From Chryseobacterium flavum (GTDB lineage: Bacteria > Bacteroidota > Bacteroidia > Flavobacteriales > Weeksellaceae): 64,000 nt of DNA. The position numbers and the translations under genes were made by a program. The notes under the pieces are model-generated. The model was not told the origin of the DNA, made no database searches, and saw nothing but the letters and a program-made list of their open reading frames with translations. Within the stretch, counting starts at the first letter, position 1. Every line of letters starts with the position of its first letter. Below, one piece after another: positions 54,320 through 62,151 of the stretch. Location: assembly GCF_003385595.1 (NCBI RefSeq), contig NZ_QNUE01000004.1, positions 62,001 through 126,000 of the forward strand, read 5' to 3'.

Positions 54320-54940
54320 TTAATTAAACCGGTATCCCACACCTGCCTGCAGAAACCCGATCTTAGTAGGAACTGCATCCTTTTTATTGGTTTCAAAGAA
54401 ATTGAAATTGTATCGTGCATCAATGAAAAACTGTTCATTAATCTTATATTCTGCACCCAGGAAAGGAAAGAGATTGAGGGCTTTTACATTCGTACTGTTG
54501 CTGCTGACTTCACCAAAAAGAGTATCCGCCTTTGTTTTGGACGAAATATTAAATCCGAAATTCATTCCTGCAGAAGCAGACAGATCAGGAATAAAATAGT
54601 ACTTAACAGAAATGGGAACCTGTATTTGGTTAAGCTTATAATCAAATTTCATATCGCCTGTATTTACAATTTCATTACCTACCAGCTGTTCTCCGGGATA
54701 TGAATTTTTACCTCCCAGTTGTGTATATAAAACTTCTGCCTGTAAGCCAAATTTAGAAGATAAAGGCTGTTCAGCCACGATACCCACATAGAAATAAGAT
54801 TTTGAGTCTAATTGGGTATTAAAAAATTTCATATTCGATAAAGTGTAGCCTCCCTTTATTCCAAAACTCATTGATGAGTTCTGAGCAGACACAAAAGCAG
54901 ATGCGGCAAAACAAAAGAGCAATAAAATGTTCTTCTTCAT
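54320..54940 (-). CDS. Porin-like outer membrane beta-barrel protein
   Basis: 206 residues. Signal peptide 1-19 (ILLLFCFAASAFVSAQ). An eight-strand-type barrel follows: SMSFGIKGGYTLSNM, SYFYVGIVAEQPLS, FGLQAEVLYTQLGGK, IQVPISVKYYFIPDLSASAG, FFIDARYNFNFFE, ending FLQAGVGYRFN. This is the OMP_b-brl/PorT-like fold common in flavobacteria. Substrate or role unknown. The DUF6438 lipoprotein gene is upstream on the same strand but separated by a terminator. Confidence 0.85.
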   Translation of the reverse strand: MKKNILLLFCFAASAFVSAQNSSMSFGIKGGYTLSNMKFFNTQLDSKSYFYVGIVAEQPLSSKFGLQAEVLYTQLGGKNSYPGEQLVGNEIVNTGDMKFDYKLNQIQVPISVKYYFIPDLSASAGMNFGFNISSKTKADTLFGEVSSNSTNVKALNLFPFLGAEYKINEQFFIDARYNFNFFETNKKDAVPTKIGFLQAGVGYRFN

Positions 54941-54975
54941 TTTGATTTTTTTTGAGTTTAATGATTATGTTTTTA

Positions 54976-55010
54976 TAAAAAAATAATTCCTTTCAATTGA
55001 AGGAATTATT
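54976..55010 (-). terminator. Terminator of the DUF6438 gene
   Basis: AATAATTCCTT/AAGGAATTATT with a 7-nt loop; on the minus strand it is followed by a run of T. Confidence 0.8.
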
Positions 55011-55043
55011 TGTACAAAATTAATTTAATATTTTTAAAATAAA

Positions 55044-55532
55044 CTAGTTTACCTTAGTCCATTGTTGATTTTTTCTCAGGTTTTCAAAGAAATGATATAC
55101 TTCAGAAAGCTTTTCAGTTCCGTTTTTTCCATAATCTTCTATATTTTTGGAAGTGCCGTCGGGAAAAGTTATTCTCAAATAGGAAGTAGGAAGGTCTGTA
55201 ATATTTCTTTCACCATACTTATCATTAAGGTTTTTTACATCCAGACCATCCAGCAGAAGTATTAATTTATTATAATCTACTTCTTTGATGGTTCCTGTAA
55301 AAGTTCCTTCGCGTTGTTTTGAAAATTCATCCTTTGAAGGTTTGTCATTAAAGTTAAAGTGTTCAGCTTCAAAAACAGCTGTTCTGTCAGGATTAATTGT
55401 CATTTTGAAAACAGGACAAAACCCAAAGCATGGTGTTGCTTCATATTCAATTTTAGAATATTTTGAATTGTTTTTTTGAGAAGTGCATGAAAATAAAAAT
55501 ATAAATGCACAAAGCCCCAGTATATATTTCAT
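55044..55532 (-). CDS. DUF6438-like lipoprotein
   Basis: 162 residues from the ATG at 55532. A lipoprotein signal (LCAFIFLFSC) precedes a single domain: YEATPCFGFCPVFKMTINPD, then FTGTIKEVDYNKLILLLDGL and YLRITFPDGTSKNIEDYG. The CFGFCP motif with two cysteines is the mark of DUF6438, a family of unknown function. Probably at the outer membrane's periplasmic side. The frame is open 13 codons further upstream, but that part would precede the signal peptide. Confidence 0.82.
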   Translation of the reverse strand: MKYILGLCAFIFLFSCTSQKNNSKYSKIEYEATPCFGFCPVFKMTINPDRTAVFEAEHFNFNDKPSKDEFSKQREGTFTGTIKEVDYNKLILLLDGLDVKNLNDKYGERNITDLPTSYLRITFPDGTSKNIEDYGKNGTEKLSEVYHFFENLRKNQQWTKVN

Positions 55533-55593
55533 TGTTTCTATTTTCTGAGGATCTCTCAATAATTGTTCCAAAAGATCGGCGCTTTATAAAGAA

Positions 55594-55616
55594 GCCCCGG
55601 AAATTTATTCCGGGGC
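55594..55616 (-). terminator. Hairpin after obgE
   Basis: GCCCCGGAA/TTCCGGGGC, 5-nt loop; a GC-rich stem followed on the minus strand by a weak T-rich stretch. Confidence 0.65.
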
Positions 55617-55646
55617 AGTATATTTCTTATGAAGTAAAATAATTTT

Positions 55647-56630
55647 TTATCCGTGCAGTTGTTTCCAGATTGCATCTTTTAATTCTACCAGACCTTCTCC
55701 CGTAACACCAGAGAAAAATAAAGGTTGTTTATTTTCCGGGAATTCAGCAGCTATTTCTTTTTTCAGTTCATCATCCAGAAGATCGGATTTTGAAATGGAA
55801 ATAATAAAATCTTTATCTAAAAGCTCTGGATTATATTCCTTCAGTTCATTTTCAAGAATTTTAAACTCCTGGAAATGATCCTCAGAGTCTGCCGGAATTA
55901 AAAACAGCAGGATAGAGTTTCTTTCAATATGTCTCAGGAACCGGTGCCCAAGTCCTTTTCCTTCTGCTGCCCCTTCAATAATTCCGGGAATATCAGCCAT
56001 TACAAATGATTTGTAATTTCTGTAATCTACGATCCCCAGATTGGGGGTCAGGGTAGTAAATGCATAATCTGCAATTTTCGGTTTTGCTGCAGAAACAGCA
56101 GATAACAATGTAGATTTTCCGGCATTAGGGAACCCTACCAATCCTACATCGGCTAAGATCTTAAGCTCAAAGATGATATATCCTTCCTCACCAGGAAGCC
56201 CAGGCTGTGCATATCTTGGAGTTTGGTTGGTTGAGGATTTGAAATGCTCATTTCCTAATCCTCCTTTTCCACCATGCATCAGAATGATCTCCTGACCATC
56301 TTCCAGGATTTCACCTAAAATTTCGCCATCTTCATTTTTGGCAATTGTTCCTACAGGAACCTCGATATAAACATCGGCACCGAATGCTCCGGTTAATTGA
56401 TTTTTTCCTCCGTTTTCACCACGCTCAGCTTTTACGTGACGGGTGTATCGAAGGGGGAGTAAAGTCCATTCATTGCCATTTCCTTTCATGATGATGTGGC
56501 CGCCACGACCTCCGTCACCGCCGTCAGGGCCTCCTTTCGGGATATATTTTTCACGGCGAAGGTGTGCAGAACCTGCTCCTCCGTGTCCGCTTTTACAATG
56601 AATTTTTACGTAATCTACAAAGTTAGACAT
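55647..56630 (-). CDS. obgE: Obg family GTPase
   Basis: 327 residues. The N-terminal Obg fold is glycine-rich (about 1-158: [33 protein letters not shown]). The G domain follows: GFPNAGKST (G1, 166-174), DIPGIIEGA (G3, 213-221), SKSDL (G4) and a G5-like SGVTGEG. The C-terminal OCT domain of some Obg proteins is absent, as is usual here. It acts in large ribosomal subunit assembly. It lies in the minus-strand hpt-adk-obgE series, an arrangement I recall as common in Bacteroidota. Confidence 0.95.
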   Translation of the reverse strand: MSNFVDYVKIHCKSGHGGAGSAHLRREKYIPKGGPDGGDGGRGGHIIMKGNGNEWTLLPLRYTRHVKAERGENGGKNQLTGAFGADVYIEVPVGTIAKNEDGEILGEILEDGQEIILMHGGKGGLGNEHFKSSTNQTPRYAQPGLPGEEGYIIFELKILADVGLVGFPNAGKSTLLSAVSAAKPKIADYAFTTLTPNLGIVDYRNYKSFVMADIPGIIEGAAEGKGLGHRFLRHIERNSILLFLIPADSEDHFQEFKILENELKEYNPELLDKDFIISISKSDLLDDELKKEIAAEFPENKQPLFFSGVTGEGLVELKDAIWKQLHG

Positions 56631-56652
56631 ATAGTTTGTGTTGCGGGTTGCA

Positions 56653-56679
56653 GGGTACAGGAGAATATATTCTGTACCC
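56653..56679 (-). other. Intergenic hairpin between adk and obgE
   Basis: GGGTACAG/CTGTACCC stem with a partly pairing AT-rich interior, next to a TTGCGGGTTGCAGGG low-complexity word. It may be a processing site or partial terminator between the two genes. Confidence 0.4.
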
Positions 56680-56688
56680 GGATCCCGA

Positions 56689-57267
56689 TTATTTAATTTT
56701 CTCTACTTCAGCAAAAAGTTTTTGAGAGATTTCGTCAATTTCTCCTACACCGTTTACTTCAACATATTTTCCCTGCTTTTTATAAAGTTCGGCTACTTCA
56801 GCTGTTTTAGTATAATATTCTTTAATTCTGTTTTCGATGATCTCTACATTGCTGTCATCTGATCTACCGCTGGTTTCACCTCTTTTCAGAAGTCTTTCCA
56901 CCAAAATTTTATCTTCTACCACTAATGAAAGACAGATGTCAATCTCATCATTCAGCTCTTCTTTAACGATTTTTTCCAATGCCTCAGTCTGGGCAGTAGT
57001 CCTTGGGTATCCGTCAAAAATAAAGCCGTTGGTATCAGTAGGCTTTCTGATTTCATCGATCAGCATATCTGTTGTTACCTGATCCGGAACCAATTCTCCC
57101 TTATCGATGTAAGATTTTGCCAGTTTTCCAAGTTCAGTATCATTTTTCATGTTATATCTGAAAAGATCGCCTGTTGAAACTTGCTTTAAATTAAATTTTT
57201 CGATCAGGTTTTGAGCTTGTGTTCCTTTTCCACTTCCTGGAGGGCCGAACAGAACAATGTTTATCAT
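56689..57267 (-). CDS. adk: Adenylate kinase
   Basis: 192 residues. [10 protein letters not shown] (8-17) is the P-loop; [21 protein letters not shown] and [16 protein letters not shown] are the AMP-binding and lid regions. The lid is the short type without zinc-binding cysteines. It interconverts ATP+AMP and 2 ADP. The 149 bp upstream hold a low-complexity repeat-like region; obgE is 58 bp downstream. Confidence 0.95.
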   Translation of the reverse strand: MINIVLFGPPGSGKGTQAQNLIEKFNLKQVSTGDLFRYNMKNDTELGKLAKSYIDKGELVPDQVTTDMLIDEIRKPTDTNGFIFDGYPRTTAQTEALEKIVKEELNDEIDICLSLVVEDKILVERLLKRGETSGRSDDSNVEIIENRIKEYYTKTAEVAELYKKQGKYVEVNGVGEIDEISQKLFAEVEKIK

Positions 57268-57274
57268 AATGTTG

Positions 57275-57416
57275 ATTCGCTTCCGGCAATTGGCATTTTG
57301 CTTGCGGCTTCTGGCTTTGGCGGTTTGCTCTTTTGCTTTCAGCTTTTTTAAGTTATTATTAAATTTATTCTTTATATAATTTAAGCTAAAAGCTATCAGC
57401 TAATAGCCAACAGCGT
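57275..57416. repeat. Low-complexity intergenic element between adk and hpt
   Basis: About 140 bp of degenerate words such as TTGCTTGCGGCTTCTGGC and AAGCTAAAAGCTATCAGC, TAATAGCCAACAGC. Such words recur in intergenic regions of some Chryseobacterium genomes as I recall; only this example and the shorter one at 56640 are seen here. Confidence 0.4.
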
Positions 57417-57971
57417 TTAATGGTTGATTTGTCCCTCTTCCAGCTGATACAGATTCGGTAGGTTTCTTCCTAATTCATCATAATCCAGACCATATCCAAG
57501 TACAAACTTATTTGGAATTTCCTTTCCTATATAATCCAGTTTAAAATCTTTTTTATACACTTCAGGTTTCAGTAAGAAGCTTGCCAGCTTTACAGATTTA
57601 GGACGTTGTGTTTCCTTAAAATATTTGAAAAGACTTTCAACCGTATTTCCTGTATCAACAATATCTTCTACAAGAATGATGTGACGGTCCTTCACATCTT
57701 TAGTCAGTTCCATCTTCTGGTAAACAATTCCTGTAGACTCAGTCCCAACGTAAGAACTCATTTGGATAAAGGCAATTTCGCATTCTCCGGGATAGTATTT
57801 TAAAAGATCAGAGAAGAACATAACAACTCCATTTAACACGCCAATGAAAACAGGAACTTCATCCTTGTAATCTTCATAAATTCTTAACGCTGTCTCTTTT
57901 ACAATCTCCTGAATTTCGGCATCCTTTAAATAAGGAACGAAAGTTTTGTCGTGAACTTTAATGCTTTCCAT
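57417..57971 (-). CDS. hpt: Hypoxanthine phosphoribosyltransferase
   Basis: 184 residues from the ATG at 57971. VEDIVDTGNT (101-110) is the PRPP-binding loop; KMELTKDVKDRHIIL and FVLGYGLDYDELGRNLP are family hallmarks. It salvages hypoxanthine (and guanine) with PRPP. The frame is open to 57992, but the -7 element at 57990-57997 places transcription start inside that extension, so MESIKVHDKT is the likely start. Confidence 0.93.
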   Translation of the reverse strand: MESIKVHDKTFVPYLKDAEIQEIVKETALRIYEDYKDEVPVFIGVLNGVVMFFSDLLKYYPGECEIAFIQMSSYVGTESTGIVYQKMELTKDVKDRHIILVEDIVDTGNTVESLFKYFKETQRPKSVKLASFLLKPEVYKKDFKLDYIGKEIPNKFVLGYGLDYDELGRNLPNLYQLEEGQINH

Positions 57972-57989
57972 AAAATTTTTAGTAGGAGG

Positions 57990-57997
57990 CAAAGTTA
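57990..57997 (-). promoter_or_regulatory. -7 element of hpt
   Basis: TAACTTTG on the minus strand, about 19 nt before the preferred ATG. Confidence 0.55.
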
Positions 57998-58025
57998 CGG
58001 ATTTTTGATTTTTGAATAAAATCTT

Positions 58026-58058
58026 TTTGTGTTTAATCCGGTATTTGTACTATCTTTG
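58026..58058 (+). promoter_or_regulatory. Promoter of the ABC-F gene
   Basis: TTTG (58026-58029), 21 nt, then TATCTTTG (58051-58058): both consensus elements at proper spacing. Transcription should start near 58065, leaving about 100 nt of leader. Confidence 0.75.
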
Positions 58059-58064
58059 TTCTTT

Positions 58065-58165
58065 CAAAACCCAAAAATACAGTCATGTAGGATATAATTT
58101 CTTTCCAATCTGATCAAACAGTAACTTAATGTTGCCGGTGTTTAACTATTATTAAGAAAGAAATC
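58065..58165 (+). promoter_or_regulatory. Leader of the ABC-F gene with small upstream ORFs
   Basis: The leader holds a start-stop ATGTAG (58085-58090) and a complete 8-codon ORF at 58129-58155 (MLPVFNYY, then TAA) ending 10 nt before the ABC-F ATG. ATTTCTTT (58097-58104) is complementary to AAAGAAAT (58157-58164), which abuts the ABC-F start codon, so pairing could block initiation. This resembles ribosome-mediated attenuation of antibiotic-responsive ABC-F genes; the function is inferred. Confidence 0.45.
58129..58155 (+). CDS. Possible 8-residue leader peptide of the ABC-F gene
   Basis: ATG TTG CCG GTG TTT AAC TAT TAT TAA encodes MLPVFNYY. It is called only because of its position between a consensus promoter and an ABC-F gene; short frames occur by chance and no translation evidence exists. 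Confidence 0.3.
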   Translation: MLPVFNYY

Positions 58166-59755
58166 ATGATTTTACTGCAAAATATATCCTTTGGGTTTCC
58201 GGGAGGAAATCTTCTATTCAATCATACCAATTTAACAATACAGTCTCATACCAAATCTGCTCTTGTGGGAAGCAACGGGATGGGAAAATCAACCCTGCTG
58301 AAAATGATCGCAGGTGAAATACAACCTTTAAGTGGCAATGTCAATATTCAGGGTGATATTTTTTATGTGCCCCAGATGTTTGGTAATTTTAATCATCTTA
58401 CCCTTGCCGAGTGTCTGAAAATAGATCAAAAGCTGTATGCTCTGGAAAAAATTACCAGTGGGGAAGTAGATGAAATTTATTTTGAAATACTCAATGACGA
58501 CTGGGATATTGAGGAACGGAGCCGGCATGCCCTGGAGTATTGGGGGCTTGGCAATTTTGAACTCACTCAAAAGCTGGAAGGCTTAAGTGGCGGACAGAAG
58601 ACCAAAGCTTTTCTTGCAGGAATCCAGATCAGTCAACCTGATATTATCATATTGGATGAGCCTACCAATCACCTGGACCTTGAAGGGAGGAAGCTGTTGT
58701 ATGATCTTATTGAAAAAACAGATGTGACTTTCGTCATAGTAAGCCATGACCGTACTTTACTCAATCTTGTGGATACCATATTCGAACTCAGCAGTCAGGG
58801 CATAACAGCCTATGGCGGAAACTATAATTTTTATGCAGAGCAAAAGGAAGTGGAGGACGAAGCTTTGTATCATGATATTCACGCTAAAGAACGGGCGTTG
58901 AAAAAAGCAAAAGAAAAAGAAAGGGAAACACTGGAGCGAAAACAAAAGCTTGATGCAAGGGGTAAAGGGAAACAGGAAAAATCAGGAGTGGCAAGGATTA
59001 TGATGAATACCCTGCGGAATAATGCTGAAAAAAATACGTCAAAACTGAAAAGTATACATGCTGAGAAAATCAGTGGGATTTCAGATGAATTAAGGGATCT
59101 TCGTTCATCGGTAAGGAATGCGGATCAGATGAAAGTTAATTTTAATGACTCCAACCTGCATTCAGGAAAGAACCTGGTTACGGCTGAGAATATTAATTTC
59201 AGTTATGGAAATCAGGAACTCTGGAAAGAAGATCTTGATCTTGAGATCCGGAGTGGGGACAGAATCACAATTAAAGGAGAGAACGGTTCGGGGAAAACCA
59301 CACTAATAAAGCTTTTGCTGGGAGAAATTGAACCTTCGAAAGGGGAAATAAGCAGGGCGGAATTTAATAGTATTTATATTGATCAGGAATATTCTCTGAT
59401 TAACAATGCTTCATCCCTCTACGATTTTGTGCAGACCTTTAATGATAGCGCAATGCAGGAATCCGAAGTGAAAACATTACTATCCAGGTTTTTATTCGGG
59501 AAAGATACCTGGGATAAAAAATGCGGGGTGTTGAGTGGAGGTGAACGTTTACGGTTACTCCTATGTGGGCTTTCCATCAGTAATAAGGCTCCTGATATGA
59601 TCATCCTTGATGAACCCACCAATAACCTGGACCTTCAGAATGTGGAAATTCTCACCAATTCTATTAAAGATTATCATGGAACTTTATTGGTGATTTCCCA
59701 TGATGAGGTTTTCCTGGAAGATATTGGAATAGACCGGGAATTAGCATTAAGTTAA
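58166..59755 (+). CDS. ABC-F family ATPase
   Basis: 529 residues with two ATPase domains and no membrane segments. First domain: GSNGMGKST near 35, LSGGQKTKAF, ILDEPTNHLDLEGR. Second: GENGSGKTT near 374, LSGGERLRLLLCG, ILDEPTNNLDLQN. Between them is a Lys/Glu-rich linker (ERALKKAKEKERETLERKQK, then KSGVARIMMNTLRNNAEKNT), the P-site tRNA interaction motif position. ABC-F proteins bind the ribosomal E site, relieving stalls or antibiotic inhibition. Whether this one is a resistance factor or a housekeeping Uup/YdiF type cannot be told by eye; its leader hints at induction. The ATG at 58166 begins MILLQNISFGFPGG. Confidence 0.88.
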   Translation: MILLQNISFGFPGGNLLFNHTNLTIQSHTKSALVGSNGMGKSTLLKMIAGEIQPLSGNVNIQGDIFYVPQMFGNFNHLTLAECLKIDQKLYALEKITSGEVDEIYFEILNDDWDIEERSRHALEYWGLGNFELTQKLEGLSGGQKTKAFLAGIQISQPDIIILDEPTNHLDLEGRKLLYDLIEKTDVTFVIVSHDRTLLNLVDTIFELSSQGITAYGGNYNFYAEQKEVEDEALYHDIHAKERALKKAKEKERETLERKQKLDARGKGKQEKSGVARIMMNTLRNNAEKNTSKLKSIHAEKISGISDELRDLRSSVRNADQMKVNFNDSNLHSGKNLVTAENINFSYGNQELWKEDLDLEIRSGDRITIKGENGSGKTTLIKLLLGEIEPSKGEISRAEFNSIYIDQEYSLINNASSLYDFVQTFNDSAMQESEVKTLLSRFLFGKDTWDKKCGVLSGGERLRLLLCGLSISNKAPDMIILDEPTNNLDLQNVEILTNSIKDYHGTLLVISHDEVFLEDIGIDRELALS

Positions 59756-59899
59756 ATGGTTGTTTCAGTTGTCAATAGAAAATGGACCTTAGTGGCTGAA
59801 CAATAAGAAATATTGGAAATCAGCTTTGGTGAAACCTATAATACAGAAGGGGTTGTTTTTGAGACGGCCTCTTTTGTAATATAATCCTTCATAGGATAG

Positions 59900-60448
59900 T
59901 TATTTCTTCGCTTTTTTTACGGCATCCAGAACCATATCCATTTTTTGCTGTAATTCATAATCACCTGAAATTTCAATGAAAGGAATGTTCATTGCAGATA
60001 ACCATTCCAGCTGTGCTTTTAAAGTTCTGTTGGCAATACCGGTATTGTGATCATAATCATTAGCCCAATCTATGAATTCCTGATATTTTTGAGCTCTTTC
60101 CGGGTTGGTAAAAATTTCATCGCCGTATCTTTCATATTCCCTTTTTTTCAGTCTTTCCATTCTTATTTCAGGAGGGAGATAAAGAAATACAATCAGATCA
60201 AACGAAGGAAGTACATTTTCACCCCAATGAATAACAGAGCCTCCGAAAATCCAGTTTTCAGTGGTGTGAAGTTTATCCGAAACAATGGTGTTTCTTATTT
60301 CAGGGTGTTGCTTTTCTGTAAAAAGAATTTCAGTTTTAAGCCAGAAAAAATCATCACTGTCGAAGTATTCAATATCGAGTTTTTCAGACAGTGCTTTTCC
60401 TAAAGTGGTAACGCCGGAACCTGAAGCTCCGAAAATGTGGAGTCTCAT
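59900..60448 (-). CDS. P-loop kinase-like protein (AAA/adenylate-kinase-like)
   Basis: 182 residues. RLHIFGASGSGVTTLGKAL is a Walker A variant (GASGSGVTT, Val in place of the usual Lys). FDSDDFFW, WIFGGSVIHWGENVLPSFDL and FLYLPPEIRMERLKKREYERYGDE follow shikimate- or adenylate-kinase-like small-molecule kinases. The missing P-loop Lys suggests altered or lost phosphoryl transfer, although it is also seen in this uncharacterised family as I recall. It overlaps the upstream hydrolase by 4 nt (ATGA). Confidence 0.75.
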   Translation of the reverse strand: MRLHIFGASGSGVTTLGKALSEKLDIEYFDSDDFFWLKTEILFTEKQHPEIRNTIVSDKLHTTENWIFGGSVIHWGENVLPSFDLIVFLYLPPEIRMERLKKREYERYGDEIFTNPERAQKYQEFIDWANDYDHNTGIANRTLKAQLEWLSAMNIPFIEISGDYELQQKMDMVLDAVKKAKK

Positions 60449-61374
60449 GATTTTGTTAAAATCCAGTTATAGATTCCATTCAGTACTTCTTCCCGTATTT
60501 TCTCATTCATGATCTCATGACGCATTTCCGGATACATATTGACTTCTACATCCTGAAAGCCATCAGCTTTTAAATAGTTGACCGTATGCATCACTCCTTT
60601 TCCAAAATCACCGATAGGATCATTCTGTCCGCTTACCAATAAAAAAGGAAATGATTTGGGAATGGAAGAAGCCCATTTTCTAGTTGTAGCCTTTTTATAG
60701 ATGGTAAATAAAGTATAAAAGGCATTATGGGTAAACGGAATTCCGCAGAGTTCATCCTGTTCAAACTTCTTTCTGTTTTCAGGATTTACACTGAGCCAGC
60801 TGGTATCACTGAAATCTTTATCTTTTTTAAAATGCTTGTTATTGACACTTGTAAAAACAGAATTCAGAAAAGTACGATGACGAGGTGCAATTGCTGTAGC
60901 TAAAGATAAGTAACCTCTTAAAAAGTCTATTCCAGGTAAAGGTCCGCCGGTTCCTGTAATGATGGCTCCTGCAAACTTACTGCTTGCCCTTTGAAGAAGA
61001 CAACGGGTAATAAAAGATCCCATAGAATGCCCCAGAATAAAATGTGGGACATCCGGAAACTGCTCTGCAAGATGATCAGCCATCATTTCTGCATCGGCAA
61101 TAAGCCTTTCATCCGGTTTTTCAAGCTGGAAGAAACCAATGTCTTTTTTCTCCTTTACTGATTTCCCGTGTCCCAAATGGTCATACGTCAATACAGCAAT
61201 CCCATGAGCTGCAAAATATTCTGCAATCTCTGTATATCTTCCACTGTGTTCCTGCATTCCGTGAACAATGAGTAGGGTGGCTTTTGCTGTTTCAGGGGAA
61301 AATAAAGTGTAGAAAAGCTTGGACTCATTGTTTATTTTTGAGACCATATAGCTTGATTTTTGAGATGAATTCAT
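60445..61374 (-). CDS. Alpha/beta hydrolase, monoacylglycerol-lipase/lysophospholipase type
   Basis: 309 residues. TLLIVHGMQEHSGRYTEIA (HGxxEHSxRY, oxyanion region), VLTYDHLGHGKS, FILGHSMGSFITR (GxSxG with the nucleophile Ser), PFLLVSGQNDPIGDFGKG (catalytic Asp), and MYPEMRHEIMNE (catalytic His) give a full triad as in monoacylglycerol lipases (PldB-like). It is probably cytoplasmic or membrane-associated: no signal peptide. It overlaps the kinase-like gene by 4 nt and is 13 nt after the split gene upstream, all on the minus strand. Confidence 0.88.
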   Translation of the reverse strand: MNSSQKSSYMVSKINNESKLFYTLFSPETAKATLLIVHGMQEHSGRYTEIAEYFAAHGIAVLTYDHLGHGKSVKEKKDIGFFQLEKPDERLIADAEMMADHLAEQFPDVPHFILGHSMGSFITRCLLQRASSKFAGAIITGTGGPLPGIDFLRGYLSLATAIAPRHRTFLNSVFTSVNNKHFKKDKDFSDTSWLSVNPENRKKFEQDELCGIPFTHNAFYTLFTIYKKATTRKWASSIPKSFPFLLVSGQNDPIGDFGKGVMHTVNYLKADGFQDVEVNMYPEMRHEIMNEKIREEVLNGIYNWILTKS

Positions 61375-61387
61375 AACGATTGGAGTC

Positions 61388-61971
61388 TTATTTTATTTCA
61401 ATATTTGTGAGGTTATAATTTCCAACTATTTCAATTAATTTTGAAGTATTGGTTTTTAAATTATTAAAGAAAGAATCCATATTTTCCGGATACCCTCTTT
61501 CACTCAGTGCAAAAAGAAGAATACCTTTACTCTTTTTATTACTAATAATTTTATAGCGATATATATTTCTTTCTGCAATTAATACTTCTTTGTTGTCCTT
61601 TGAATTTTCGCTGATAAGAAAATCTAAAATATACTCTCCCTTATTTTCATGAATCTGATAACTGATAACAGGATTGGCCTTTTTCATTTCCCGGATTCGG
61701 CTATTTTTTGATCAACAATATCTCTGAGATTGAAATCACCTTTAATAAAGTCAATCAAAACCATGCTGTTATATTTATTGACATTTTCATTTGAACTTAC
61801 ATATTCCTGTTTGAAATAGTTTTCATTCGGATGCGAGCTCCAGGCTAAATGATATTCTTTTTGATTCAAATGGATGGGTCCCGGTATATTTAGATAATTA
61901 TTTATTTTATTTTGTGCATCTATATAAAATAAGGGTGTCAATAAAAGTAGGATCAGAATTCTTAATTTCAT
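61388..61971 (-). pseudogene. Frameshifted gene: secreted hypothetical protein split into two frames
   Basis: Two minus-strand frames overlap by 4 nt. The first (61684-61971, 95 residues) has a signal peptide (ILILLLLTPLFYIDAQ) and NYLNIPGPIHLNQKEYHLAWSS, ending KIAESGK and TGA. The second (61388-61687, 99 residues) starts MKKANPVISYQIHENKGEY and has no signal peptide. Adding one A to the AAA before TGA would join them as AESGKMKKANPV in a single protein of about 195 residues. I recall intact flavobacterial proteins of this shape. The likeliest reading is one gene with a single-base deletion, real or from sequencing; translational coupling through ATGA is the alternative. Function unknown; periplasmic if intact. 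Confidence 0.65.
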
Positions 61972-62093
61972 TTGGTGTGATTTTACAGTAAATATAATCC
62001 ATTTTATACAGTTCTGGAAGTAAAACTTATATATATCTATTTATATTCAACCTCATGATTTTCACCCTAACTGAAAATAAATATCCTCTAGAA

Positions 62094-62125
62094 TTTGGCC
62101 GTCATTTTTTTTAAAAGTAATTTTG
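62094..62125 (+). promoter_or_regulatory. Promoter of purA
   Basis: TTTG (62094-62097), 20 nt, then TAATTTTG (62118-62125): near-perfect Bacteroidota consensus, 26 nt before the ATG. Confidence 0.75.
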
Positions 62126-62151
62126 CACGAATCTAAAAACAAAAGTAAAAT

